From: Fragum whitleyi
Lineage: Eukaryota > Mollusca > Bivalvia > Cardiida > Cardiidae
DNA length: 64,000 nucleotides
Assembly (NCBI GenBank): GCA_948146395.1
Contig: OX411543.1
Coordinates: 55,284,017-55,348,016 of the forward strand
Reading direction: 5' to 3'
Position 1 is the first letter of the stretch. Each line of letters opens with the position of its first letter. Position numbers and translations under genes: made by a program. Below the pieces are notes generated by a model that was not told where the DNA came from, made no database searches, and saw only the letters and a list, made by a program, of their open reading frames with translations. Below, in pieces: positions 1 through 12,100 of this stretch.

Positions 1-82
1 TTAAACATTAGGAAACCTAAGTTAACACTGTGAAAGATCACGAGTTCAAAAATGTTGCGGAACCAACAGGGTCCACTACCTA
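1..82. repeat. MITE family F, partial copy
   Basis: Right half of a hairpin repeat (ATTAGGAAACCTAAGTTAAC ... GGGTCCACTACCT). Also at 14411 and 24692. It ends 28 bp from FN3 exon c. Confidence 0.65.
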
Positions 83-109
83 AAAAGGCCAAACCACTAT
101 GTCTTCTAC

Positions 110-251
110 CTGATAGTGTATACCCGACTGTGTGTAATTCTCTGTGATTGACCCAGTTCTGGATCTGCCCAGGTTAACACTACAGTTGAGGCTGACAAGA
201 CATGGGCCTTCAGATTCACAGGTGGTACCATTGATAGGTGAGACTGCTGTC
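110..251 (-). CDS. FN3 exon c (neogenin FN3-5, first part)
   Basis: Encodes MVPPVNLKAHVLSASTVVLT, WADPELGQSQ and HSRVYTIR. In neogenin/DCC the same order is MPPVGV-A, W-D, R-YTVRW. Acceptor TTTTTTACAG, donor AG|GTAGAA, ending in phase 2. The continuation lies to the left of the window. Confidence 0.82.
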
Positions 252-3200
252 CTGTAAAAAACAAATATCAAGGGGTAAAAATCGAGTAAATATCCAGGTT
301 AACACTTTAGCCCAGGCTGACAAAGCATTGCATGCACTCAGATTTACTGGAGGTGACACCAGTATTGTTAATTGCTATACTTAATTCACAAAACTGTATC
401 AAGTTTCTTTATATTGCATAGTTTACTGCATTAACCTCTACAATTATTCCTTGATCCCATGGGGCAAGCCTAAACTATTGAATATTACAAGACATTTATC
501 AGCAATTATTACATTCAGTAACAATAAATGGTAACATTATATATCAAAGATAACTAAATAAAATCAGTTATTTCTGTAAGGTCTAATTGGCCAATTTGGT
601 CTTAGCAGCAGCTTATATAAATATCCTGCCAGTTCACAAGATAAATGTTCTAAAACTTTGGTAATAGAAAGTCCAATCAATATTTATATGTTTTAAAAAC
701 AAAATGTCAAATGAAATGGCTGAGGCAACAGAAAACAAAATCTCAAACAATCTTTACATACCCAAGTTTTTATATGATTGTGTGCATGATCAAGTGATCA
801 TATTGTGTTGGTAACCATTCTCAACTATCCAAATGAACTGTTTTATTTTGTTGCTATGTAGCCAAAAGTAAACCTCAATCCAATGCTTTCCTGGCATCTT
901 ATCATGATGAAAGATACAGATATAGATAAGATACAAAGCTATCATCTCTTTACTCCTCCTAATTGTTTCAAAAATATTTATATTTAATCCAAGAAAGTAT
1001 GCGAATGTCTCAATGACATGATTCTTCAAGTTACACCATGCATTACATCATTGATGCTATTTAACAAAGTTAATTCCAGGGTAGAGTGAAATATTTTCAT
1101 TTCAACATCATTTCTAAGAACTCAACTTCTAAATTTGGCTGGCCTAAATCAATGTGAATGTAATAAACAGGGGTCTGTTTTACTAAACATCTAATGATGA
1201 ATTTTGCGTAAATTAAAGTCACTTCTACAGTAGTAACTTATTATGGAATTCTTCCTCGAATCATATTATAGGAATTGTCTTCTAAAGACATTTCCAATGA
1301 GATATTGCAAGGCAGAATCTATCAATGAACGAAAACACCAGGTACAATTTGTGATTTTGACTTACAATTTATTTTTCATACGGTGTTAAGTAAAACAGGC
1401 CCACATGGTTATTATATGGCTAATGAGGGCTGGAGACCTACCTTGAATTCTGTCCTCAAGCTAAAGCTCTTGAGGCAATTATCAGGATTGAGGGTATATA
1501 TCACTCCCCTGCCCTCATCAGCCATGTAATAACCACTATTTACAATAGCTATAAGCTGACCCCTAATTAAAATTATTCAATCTATAAGAAAACCTGGGAC
1601 CTTTTTGGTATCTATACCTTGTAATATTCCAAGAACCACCATGACATCTCAATCAGTTTTTTAAGTAGCATAAAAAAGCTTAACTTCTATAAATCAGAAA
1701 GTGTTACTTAGTAAAAGCTTTAAAAACTGATTCTGTGAAATTACTCACACCATTTGTAATTGACTCAAAATTCATAAAGAGCTGCAGGCAATAATATGAT
1801 TACTTGTTTGAAATTCCAAGAAAGATTGCAAAAGCTTTGTTTCTAACATGAAGACCTTTGCTAGTTATTGTTGCACACTGCTTGTACTCTTCACATCTTG
1901 TTCACAGCACATCCATGCAGTACACAAAGCTTAGACAGCCAGGATAGACTGAGGTCAGTTCACACAGCCTAATCTTATCTCCCACTGCAGGCTTTGTACT
2001 AAATTTTTGTGCAAAAAAGTGGACAAGGATGGTTAGATTTGTCCCAATATTGGCAATTCGTTTGAAAGAAAATTTTAATTCAGTTGGATAATGCCGTAAA
2101 TGGGTAACATGGGCATATCTAGGACTTGGAAGGTGACAACCAAATAAACAGGATAAAGGTGATTTTTAGACTATGTCAAAAGATGAATGCCCTCCAACTA
2201 CAGCTTGAATAAGCTATAGTTTCGATGTTATGATCATTCATTGATGATATTTTTCAACAGATGATTATTTCTTTTACACACTTGTGTAAATTGTGAGATG
2301 GGAGCTACACCCTTGGGTAAGATAATCAACATTTATCATACCTGAGCCAAAGGTTGTAAAACCTTTTTGGTACTCAACTGAGAATTTTCTCAAATTTAGA
2401 ATTAAAATAAATGTATGAACATAAAAAATAATATATGGGTAAATAAGTTGTTATTCATAACACTTTATTAATACCATAAAAGCTCTTATACAATCCTGAG
2501 GTTGAATTAGAATTATCACATTTCTTTTAGAGGGAGATGGTTTTTATTAGAGGCTACAGATGTTATGATATTGAAAAATAGCTAAAAATACAAAATAGCA
2601 GATTTACTTTAATTACTGCAAAGTAGGGATCAAAACTCAATGTGATTATTTGTGAAAAAATCATTACCATTTTACATGAGCAAGCTGTACAGGCCTTTTA
2701 ATGTACTAAAAGGTACAAAACACTCAGATAATTATATAAAAAAATTAAATCGAATCAATCATGTAAGTATCAATCTAATTGTTGACACAAAAGCTTAAAA
2801 TTTGGTCTTGAAATGTAATATTCACCCTCTTTTTAAATAATCATGACATTGACCTCGAATATTCCTGCTTTTGCAGGAAGTGCAGCCTGATCTTAGCCTA
2901 CACCACGTGTCTTTTTAAGGCAGAATTGTGTATGAAACTATGAAATTAAGATAGACTGCCCTACACCTTTGGATTCTTGCGCTTTCAGTACTTTGATTTG
3001 AGCAAAAGAGGATTTTAATTCAGCATGACAAGGGTTATCTTCAGGGCTGATGTACATAGAAAGTTGAGCATACCTGTATCTTTTTTAGTAACTGCAGATA
3101 CATATCTAGTCCTTCCATTTCCTATATTGTTGAAAGCCAGTATAGACACCACATACTCTGAGGCAGGCTCTAAAATGGAATCAAACAGCCACAGTTTGGA

Positions 3201-5341
3201 TAGGATTATTGTGACTTAGTAGGGTAGCTTTATTTAGGCAAGGCAAATTAAACAAAGAAGTATAAACACCAGACAAATTTCTTTACTAGCTAAATACATA
3301 TTTTACCAATCAGGTAACTTGGCTGAAGTGAGCTCACTTGCAACAAGAGGTTAGGAATTGCCCTATATTACTCACCTGAATTTTATTGGTCCAGTGGATA
3401 ACCCCCCCCCCCCCCCCCCCCCCAAGTATTTTTCTTGCAAAGTTTCAATCTTATTTGCCTAGTTGTCAAAAGTAAAAATAGACCTTTTATTCACCCTGCC
3501 ATGCCCATATTAACGGCCAAAAATGAATGTCATGACATTTTTTTATGAAAAGGATCACCAAAGATACATTCTGGCAAAATTTCATTTGAGGGGTCAATCA
3601 AAATTTCATGAAAAAGTTTTGAGAAGGGTCATCCAAGGAACATTTCTGCCAAGTTTAGTTGAAATCTTTCCTTTGGAGACTGAGGATAAGATGTCTAAAG
3701 TTTTCAGGGTAAAAAACAGCCCCATCCTGTCATGCCCATATTTTGGGGGTCAATCATAATTTCACAAACAACTTTTGAGAAGGGTCAACCATCCAGCTAA
3801 GTTTGGTTGATATCCACCCATTGGTTACTTAGGAGAAGATGTTTAACCCTTTGCTGTTTAATCCCTGCTTTTTACGTACCTGTGATTTTATGATTGAGAA
3901 AACATTGTGAAAAAAGAAGAAATTGCTTCTGAAAAGCAATTTCTTCCTTTTCCACACTATTTTCTACCCTACTGAATGGTTATTTTTCAAATTAAACTCA
4001 CTTTAAATTTTCGTCTGCAAAACCTTTGAATTTGGGCAGGTCTAAAATTTTGTAAACCAGGAAAGGGTTAAAGAATTGTTGATGACTTCCGATGACCGAT
4101 GCACAACAACAAAAAGGTGATCAAAAATGCTTTTAAAAGCCTAATAATGCATTTGAGTGAAATATTTTTCATATCAGGCATTACTTGTTGATTATTCTAT
4201 TTATTACATTCTCTACAACCTTTTTTCGTTCCTAAAATTATGTAGTTTGTCATTTTCTATCATCCTCTGCCCTTGCGATTTTTATGTATTTATATCAAGA
4301 AAATTTTCTTTACAATTATTTCTAGTTTAATTTAGTTCTAGTTCTATTAATTTAGGAATGGCAACTTTATCAATGATGTAAACATTGGAACATTCTTTGG
4401 AAATCTGCTCAGGCTGGATTGAGTGTTTGTTGCTATCACTGCAAAGTCATTGGATATCCAGCCTTCGAAATACTCCTCAATGTCACAGAAGACAGAAACA
4501 GTTGTATCAGGATCTATAGCTATTTTTTTAGAACTATTTCAGGATACTCCCTCATTCACATTATTGTTTATGATTGTTTCTTTAAGTTTCTGTTTGCCTA
4601 GCTCATGTTGATTAACATCCTTTTGATAATCTGTAATTCAAAAGCTTCAGTGGCGGATCCAGAGGGAGTGGGGTGTCAATCAAGAACCCTTCTGTATCCT
4701 AATATTTTCTTTTTTTCTGGGATATTTAAAACAAAATTGCATCGTTATAAACAAACATAGTTTGGCTCAAACACATTGCTCAGCGGATAAAGGTTAAAAT
4801 GTAATGTGTCCAACTGATGCGATGTCTGGAAAACAGTACATATAAATCAGCCTCGCCCGATTTAAAAATAACTTTCCAAATTTTCAGTTTGAATCCTATG
4901 CAGATATCCTGAACCTGTGATAGGTATTCAATGTTTATCTCGGTAGTCTGAGAATGAGCCAAGCTGCTTTCAAAAAAAAAAGTTCCTCCAGTGAAACTGA
5001 AAAGTGTTATCATCACGATATCAAAACTTGTTACACTGTGAAATCCCAAAATTTCACTGCCAGTAATGTAATAAAACTGTATTTGATATTTCAATATAAC
5101 AGATGTTAAGCGTAAAGGTGTAACTAATGCTTCTTATAAAACTTACCAAGATTTTCAATGGTATAAGAGAATGTATTGGCATCAAGCTTGACTTTGTAGA
5201 CATTTGGAATTCCTTTTCCGTATCCAAGATTGTAGCCTCGTACAGGAATGTTGGATCTCCTGTTTGGTTCCCATTGTACAACCAGTGAATTTGTAGTGGA
5301 ACGTACTACAAGGTCATCTAGCATGTCAGGGACTCTCGTCT
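110..5341 (-). CDS. Neogenin/DCC/Frazzled-like FN3 region, 3 exons, runs off the left edge
   Basis: Three minus-strand exons join in phase to encode most of two fibronectin type III domains. The first reads ETRVPDMLDDLVVRS, SLVVQWEP and NIPVRGYNLGYGKGIP, ending YTIENL. The second reads EYVVSILAFNNIGNG. The third reads VPPVNLKAHVLSAS, VVLTWAD and SRVYTIR. These follow in order the fourth and fifth FN3 domains of neogenin/DCC (VRGY-hGYG-G-P, then AFN--G-G, then PPV---A, then WAD). In that family this part binds netrins or RGM and is followed by FN3 6, a membrane helix and a P1-P3 cytoplasmic tail, all outside this window. The Ig and first FN3 domains are not present upstream between 46 and 64 kb. 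All phases also match exon 13 of the macroglobulin-like gene, so both may be one transcript. Confidence 0.82.
1171..1402. repeat. MITE family B copy
   Basis: Inverted ends GGGTCTGTTTTACTAAAC and GTAAAACAGGCCC. Shares AATTTTGCGTAAAT, CAGAATCTA and ACACCAGGTAC blocks with the copies at 17331 and 63197. Confidence 0.75.
2095..2335. repeat. MITE family C copy
   Basis: Contains ACAGCTTGAATAAGCTATAG and GTTATGATCATTCATTGATG, shared with copies at 16256, 19480, 45765 and 61527. Confidence 0.65.
2840..3037. repeat. MITE family A copy 1
   Basis: Ends in TTCAGCATGACAAGGGTTA with an inner ATTCCTGCTTTTGCAGGAA palindrome. Adjacent to FN3 exon b. Confidence 0.75.
3074..3169 (-). CDS. FN3 exon b (neogenin FN3-4, second part)
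   Basis: A 96-bp exon encoding EPASEYVVSILAFNNIGNGR to AVTKKDTG. EYV-S--AFN--G-G is the F and G strand block that completes the preceding domain. Acceptor ATTTTAG, donor GTATGC. A MITE end lies only 37 bp from its donor. Confidence 0.85.
3404..3423. repeat. Poly-C tract
   Basis: About 20 consecutive C; length is prone to sequencing error. Confidence 0.8.
3500..3840. repeat. Degenerate tandem repeat (AAGGGTCA... AAGTTTGGTTGA type)
   Basis: Two to three diverged units with TTTTGAGAAGGGTCA and CCAAGTTTAGTTGAAATC, a mollusc-type interspersed repeat. Open frames here are not genes. Confidence 0.5.
3843..4072. repeat. MITE family G copy 1
   Basis: Ends TTAACCCTTTGCTGTTTAAT and AGGAAAGGGTTAA, with an inner AAGAAATTGCTTCTG hairpin. 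The second copy (26218-26444) is in the opposite orientation. Confidence 0.8.
4340..4660 (-). pseudogene. Unidentified decayed coding fragment
   Basis: On the minus strand a frame reads DVNQHELGKQKLKETIINNN, then one stop, then DPDTTVSVFCDIEEYFEGW and SRFPKNVPMF. It has protein-like composition and only one stop in about 95 codons. I do not recognise it. It starts next to a solo repeat end (CAGTGGCGGATCCAG on the plus strand at about 4650-4664), so it may be a remnant of a mobile element. It could also be an unused alternative exon of the FN3 gene. Low certainty. Confidence 0.25.
5147..5341 (-). CDS. FN3 exon a (neogenin FN3-4, first part)
   Basis: Acceptor TTACTTTCAG, donor GTAAGT, phase 1 on both sides. 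The opening ETRVP resembles vertebrate neogenin at the same exon edge. The frame also stays open 5' of the acceptor to an ATG at 5411 (MLLASHIIL...), so an alternative first exon that starts the FN3 part on its own is possible. Confidence 0.85.
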
Positions 5342-5559
5342 CTGAAAGTAAATTTGATGGCTGGACATGAACAGTGCATTCTGACAAGATAATATGAGAT
5401 GCAAGTAACATCAATTTTCAAATTATTCAAGCATATATTATAAAAACAATAATATGATATGCGCCCCTGAGAAGGTTAAATGAATTTCCTCCATAAGTTG
5501 CTGAGAGATAAAGCAGACAAAAAAAGCTTCTGATTGCATGACAGACAGACAGAGAGACA

Positions 5560-5755
5560 CGTTGACTCCTACACACAACCCAGAATATAGAGAATAACAT
5601 GTTAGTGTCTTAAAATATATCAATGTTGTCTGGTCTTGGTTGGGAGGATTTATCTTGATGAGCTTTGGCTGAGTCATGATTATTTCTTGCAGCCAAGACC
5701 GGAATAGAATTGATAATTTAAGATACTGACATGCTATTCTATTTATCATGCAATC
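5560..5755. repeat. Palindromic repeat family Q, copy 1
   Basis: Imperfect hairpin around GTCTGGTCTTGGTTGG and CAGCCAAGACCGG. A related copy is at 46520-46660. Confidence 0.55.
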
Positions 5756-5887
5756 ATTCTTTCAGTGCTTAATTATTATATAATCAAAGAAAATTGTTTC
5801 TGAAAATAGACTGCTTGATTTCAGGTCAATACAGGCTTCATTCAAGACTGTTAACATGATGGGGTAGCACTGCCCTATTCAACTTAC

Positions 5888-6176
5888 CTGCTGGTGCTGC
5901 AGCATTTTCATTTTCATCCTCATTCATTGACCCTGGGGACCCTGGAGGGGCTACAGGGGCCATCTTGTCATACCCTGGTGGGCCATCAGAAGCAAACATT
6001 GGACCCTGTGGGCCCAAGTCAGAAAATGACCCATCCTCATTAGAGTTATCCTTGACAATGCTTGAGGAGAATATAGGGTAAAACACTGTCCCCTCAGACT
6101 TCTGTGTGTATGGAGTACTTGTTTTGACTATCTCTGTGATGTCAAGGGTCTGTAGAATGTTGCCTTTGGAAATCAC
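5888..6176 (-). CDS. Exon 13: truncated MG5 plus Pro/Gly/acidic linker
   Basis: Begins VISKGNILQTLDITEIV, the MG5 VLSKG-I block, but after about 40 residues loses resemblance to MG5. It continues as a low-complexity linker: GPQGPMFASDGPPGYDK, APPGSPGS, NEDENENAAAPAG. Acceptor TTTCAG; donor GTAAGT at 5886-5887 with phase 1. If the donor were skipped, the frame would stay open for only about 16 more codons before a stop. This exon sits at the border between the macroglobulin and FN3 halves. Confidence 0.75.
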
Positions 6177-9100
6177 CTGAAATAGGCCAAAAATTGAACA
6201 AGAATTTGTGATTAGTGGCTCAGGCAGTTTTTCTGTATAAAGACTTTACAATCATCCCGTGAAAGCTTCAAGGAAAACTGATTATTGTGAACTTTATCTT
6301 GTAATGGAGAATTGTTAAAATACATGGACAAGAACCACTTAAAAGCTTTTGACCTAAAAACAATAGATCTACCTGGAGATATCCCTTCTGAATGACAGTA
6401 GATTGTAACGTCGAGTAGACCCCATGTAAAGTCACATTATCTCCACAGTTCAGATAACCTTTGTGCGGGGTTGACACATGTATATAGCTGGAAGTCGGGG
6501 AATACCATTGTTTGACATGTTTCTTAGTGGAGGCTGCATACAGTGTGTACTTCTTCCTATCTACTATCTCTTTGTATGTTGATTTAGCCTTCAATATAAA
6601 TGAGCTCAAATAACCTATCAATTAAATTGCTAATGAATGGCAAAACGGAAAATACAGCTTATTCAAACTGTTCTTTTCTAGGTTTTTGATGACTATTTAC
6701 ACAATGATAAACAATATTCATTTGACTCATCCATCTCTGTAAAGCCTAGAATTATTACAACTCTTATCTTGCTGAATTCAAATTCTATTTCAAACTAATT
6801 TTTCTGAAAATTTTTCACTCATTCAACTGGTCTAGCTTAATGTTTTCTAGTATATAATTAAGTACTGTAAACGGCTTTTCATTTTTTCGTCGTACAAAAC
6901 AACCTAAGTCAAAGAGAGGCAATTTCTAGAGTAATGTCAACTTTCTACATACTTAACAATAGTTGCATGTATAAGCTTTTCACACCTTTTCTCCATGAAT
7001 TCGTTACAATGTATCAACCAACTTGGTTCTGGAATCTTGAAATTTAGGGATCAGTGCAATACTTTTATAAGTGCCTAAAATTTATAGGCACTTACAATCG
7101 TATTGCGCTGACCCGTCTAAGTTCAACGTTGTCAGCAGATTTTCTTATTCCAAGTTGAATAAGTATGGTTAGCATATCTTTGATATAAATTTAATTAAAA
7201 TTGACTAAAATGTATAGATTTCACATCCATCATAATAAGGAAATTTCTACTTTAACAAATATTAATGACAAATATTGGCGGTGGATTAATTTTGGCGCAT
7301 TTTGGCTTGACCGCCAATAAAGCCAAAATAAAACCACCGCCAAAATTACCCCGTTTACAGTAAAAAGCAGAAGGTTTAGACTAAGATCGGACTGCACATC
7401 TGTGCAGGCTAATGGTTGTCTATACCATCTGCCAAGTGACCTTGTTTATAAAGGATTACTTAATAGCTTTAGAAGATTAAGTTTAGTTAAAACATATTTC
7501 ATTGCCAATTATTTAATTTTTTTATCATAATTATACATTCAATACAATTCAAAATCAGCAAAGGGGTCTAGCCACAAGTTCTATTGACTTAGATTTGCCA
7601 TTCCCACTTGAGAAGGTTTAAATCTACACAATCAAATTCTTTCTTTACATGTTCATGTAATCACTACTATAATCAGCTTTACCAACTTATGTAAATAAGG
7701 ATAAATACAGCAGTCATTCCAGAAATAACGTACATACCCATGTCCCTGTACTTTAGCGACGTATAAAATGAGTTTGTGAGAATTAAATTCATTTATTTTC
7801 TTTTAATCTATATCATATAGAACAATTTCAAAACGCTAATACTTATTTTTTAACTATAAAGATAACATAAGTATAAAAGTCTATAACAATTATTATCGAT
7901 GTGAACAATTTTCCTATGTCCCGATTACAAAATAACATATGTATATACATAGTTTTTAATATATTCATTAAAGTAATCCCTATTTTTTGTTGTATATGTA
8001 CTAAAAACGAAATATTAAAGTAAGTTATATGATAGAAACAATTATCAGGGTCATTATCGAGATTTTAACTTGACAAAACGGTTGTCCCTGATACGATCGT
8101 CAACTCCGTTACGGCAATTATACATGATGAAATATCGGTTATTTCCCTTGGCTACGATAATAGTGATGACGTAGTTCGCAAGTTTTAATCCCGCGAAAAT
8201 ATGAATCAACATGGCGGAAAGAACACCGTGAAGGGCGTCCAAGAAAAAATAGCAGGTATGTCAGTTGTTATACGCGTACACTTTAAAAACGTCAACACCG
8301 TTCAAGCTTTTAAAGTTAGTAGCCTATTTTTTTTATTTATTCGCTCAAATTTTATTGAACAGAGTAAGTGCACGTAACGTTTAAGCACATTTGTTTACAA
8401 GCATGGCCGAAGAACAGATGGCTACACGACACTAAAAGTCAAAATGTCAACTCCGTTACAGTCAACTCCGTTTCACGAATTTTCGTAACGGTGTTGACAA
8501 CTTTGTAACGGTGTTGACTGCATTTGATATTTTCATTTTAAGCTTTAAGATAAAGTACCAAGGGGAAAATAAGCATACATTTTAACTAATTTTACTTATA
8601 CATTTTTCATATCTGTAGTCGCAAAGTACCGCCTTGGAGTGAAAGATCTTCTTCTGGGTGAAAAGGAAACATCATTAACCAATCTTTTGAGAATACCTCG
8701 GCAATATCAAATACCTGGCTGGGCGACAGGAGTGTGTGACATACGCGATCAGATTTCAGATCTCAAGGACGAGATAGCCCTTCTCAAGCGACAGCTGCAA
8801 GAATGGCAAAGTCAGCAAAGGAGCGAATGGCTGAATACAGACGGAGAAAAAGAGAGAACGCAGAGGCTTATGAAAAATATAAAGCTGACGAGAGAGAAAG
8901 ATGGCAGCGGCGAAAAGAAAGAGGTCAAGTAAAGTCAATCGGCGAGATGAGCGAGCGGGGTAAGCGAAATTGCCGCCGCCGCTGGGTCAAGGCCACCCAC
9001 GTTTACCGTCAAAAGAAAAAGATGATGAAGGAAATTATTACACCCCCTTCGACACCAGAACGAGAAGAAAATGACCCGCCGCATTTTGCTCACCAACTTA

Positions 9101-12100
9101 ACCAAAGATCAGAGTCAATGAAAAGAACACGCAAAAGAAGGGCAAACAGAGAAAGATCAGCCTGTTACCGCTCAAATAGTAAACTAACCATCAAACTGCA
9201 AAGGCAAGAGAAGCTCACTGAAAAGTATAAGAAGCGGTACAACAGGTTAAGATCAAAGTTTACGAAGAAGACAGCTGCAGAAGAACCCAACTTGAAAGGG
9301 AAATCCTATAAGATGTATCAGTTGATGATCATGAATATAAGAAAGCGGTACGCTGAGTCGAAAAGCAGAAAAAATCGTACAATGATCGCAGACCTGATTT
9401 GTTCAAAGCGGATTTTGAAGAAATATGGCTTGGGCGCCTATTGTCAATCAGTACTGGGAATATCGAGAAGGTATCTGAAAACAAAAGACGTCAAACGACC
9501 ATCTGTAAAGAGGCTGAACATGAAGGAAAAGGTGAAAACATTTTTAGAACGGGATGACAATACAAGACTCAAAGCGGACAAACAGGCAACAATTTCAAGA
9601 AAAGGTGTGAAAAAGCAAATACGTCTTCTTAATGACGACCTAAAAACATTGCACAAGAAATTTCAGCTCGAAGGCAACAAGATGTCATATAGCCTGTTTT
9701 GTCAATTGCGACCATTTTGGATAATAAAACCATCCGAAAGGGACCGCAGTACATGCCTTTGCAAAATACATGAAAATTTGATGTTCAAAATAAGTGCCTG
9801 CTATGCAGCAGATATGATTGCAACGAAAGACCCAAATGGTCTTATGAAGAGAATAGTGTGTGACACAAAGAATCAGAAATGCATGTACCGAGAATGTCAG
9901 GATTGTATGGGCAATAAATTGCAAATAGAAAATGCAGGAGGAGAGCAGCTCACATGGAACGAGTGGCAAAATAAGAGAATTGTAAAGGAAAAGGATGGAA
10001 ATAGTAAGGTAGTTACAATGACGGTAAAGACAGAAAACAGGGGCACAAAAGAGACGCTTGCACAAGAATTAGACCAAGAGCTACAGAGAGCATGCCGTCA
10101 TGTGTTCAATATTGATCATCAGTACCATGCAGTCCGGTTGCTGAAGGAAAACTTAAGTACCACAGAGGTTCTTCTGCACGTCGATTTCAGCGAAAATTAC
10201 AATGCAAAGTACCAATCTGAAATCCAGTCAATGCATTTTGGGGCATCTAGGAGACAGATCAGTCTTCATACAGGGGTGGCATACATTGAGAAAAATGTGT
10301 ACCCCTTTTGTACAGTCTCTGATTGCTTAAAACACGGCCCAGCAGCAATATGGTCCCATTTAGAACCAGTCATTGGCTACATCAAAACAGTCACGACCCA
10401 GCAACTATGTGGAATACATTTTCTGACAGACGGACCTACGACGCAGTACCGAAACAAGTTCAACTTTTTCTTCTGGGCTAACAAGGTGTTTGAACATGGG
10501 TTCAAGTATTCGTCATGGAACTTCCTAGAAGCATCACATGGTAAAGGAGCAGCCGATGGGATTGGAGCGGCGCTGAAGAGAGCTGCAGATCACCAAGTCA
10601 ATGTCAAAGGTCGAGATATAACTTGTGCAGATGATTTTGTGACATGTGTGCAGCCGTCCAGTTCAGTCCGAATGTTCACCGTTAAAGAGTCGTCAATAGA
10701 CGCAGCCGAGAAACAACTGCCTAGTGACCTGAATACCATTCCCGGAACAATGAAACTTCACCAGGTAAAATATTATAATTAAAACGATAAAACACAAGCT
10801 CACACTCGCGCGCATACACGCACGCACACACACACAGTCACGCACGCACACACACACACACAAGCACGTACACACATACATACATACATACATACATACA
10901 TACATACATACATACATACATACATACGGGCTATCTGAAGTTACACACTGCTGTACGTACACACATACGTACATACGTACGTACACATACATACATACAT
11001 ACATACATACATACATACATACATACATACATACATACATACATACATACATACATACATACATACATACATACATACATACATACATACATACATACAT
11101 ACATACATACATACATACACATGTACAGACACACATTCGCTTTTGTATACATGAATGTAAACTTACCCATACATTATAACATTTGATTAAAATAACATGT
11201 TGTGTATCACGTTGCAAATTTAATATATCAACTTAAACAATCCATGTCCTGGTATTTAAAAGAGTGATAACAACATTAAGACTAACAAACAGTTGTAACA
11301 TGTTACGTTTATTTTTAACATTTTTATTTAGCTGGATACACGTAAGCCTGGAGAAGTGACGTGCCGTGTCCTGTCCTGCTTTTGTAGCCATCCCGGCACT
11401 TGCGACTGCTACCAGCCCACCGCTGTCAGGTTCCAGTTATTAAAACCCGACGATGTAAGTATACAAACAGTTTTATAATAATAAATAGAGGATATTGAAT
11501 GAGTGGTCATTGAATACTGAATTTATTAAACGAGTCATCTATAAACAGATAAAAACGAGGCTGTGCCGAGTTTTTATCTGTTTTAGATGATGAGTTTAAT
11601 AAATTCTGTATTTTATGAGCACAAATTTTATATTCGGTTTATAATATGACCCGAATTTAAGTGAAAAATCGTCAAAATTCTTGAAATTCTACATTTAAAT
11701 TTTCCGCGAAACTTATAACGCCGTTTAAAAATGACGTCACAGTTTATACATTATGACGTCATTTTCGCGGTTACAAAATAGCGTTGCTATTCGCTCTGAG
11801 CTCATTTGCATAGTTATTCCACTAGTGTAATAACACCCCCGAATATTAAAAATATTCAACGGGTTTATTTCACTCCCGCGACGTCCGTCATATTATAACT
11901 CCTTTTATTCATAGCCAAGTATGCAAAAGCAAGATGATGTTGTTTCGACCGAGCTACCTGAGCTACATAGTGCTGTTTGACAGTCTGGCCATGTAAAATC
12001 CTCATTTTACCCATATTGGCAAAACAAGGTTAATGTACATGTAAATATTATAGATGTTAAGAGGGCCATGTTTTGGATTTGAATATTGAATTCGCTTGAA

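Noticed and set aside
6268..6372. Extension of exon 12 past its donor
   Set aside because: The read-through peptide has no family match, and the CAG|GTAGAT donor joins cleanly to exon 13.
9444..10065. Minus-strand frames across the transposase
   Set aside because: Shadows of the long plus-strand transposase exon; cysteine/phenylalanine-rich with no motif.
10693..11217. Long Cys-Met-Tyr-Val repeat frames
   Set aside because: They translate the TACA microsatellite; composition is purely repetitive and sits in a transposase intron.
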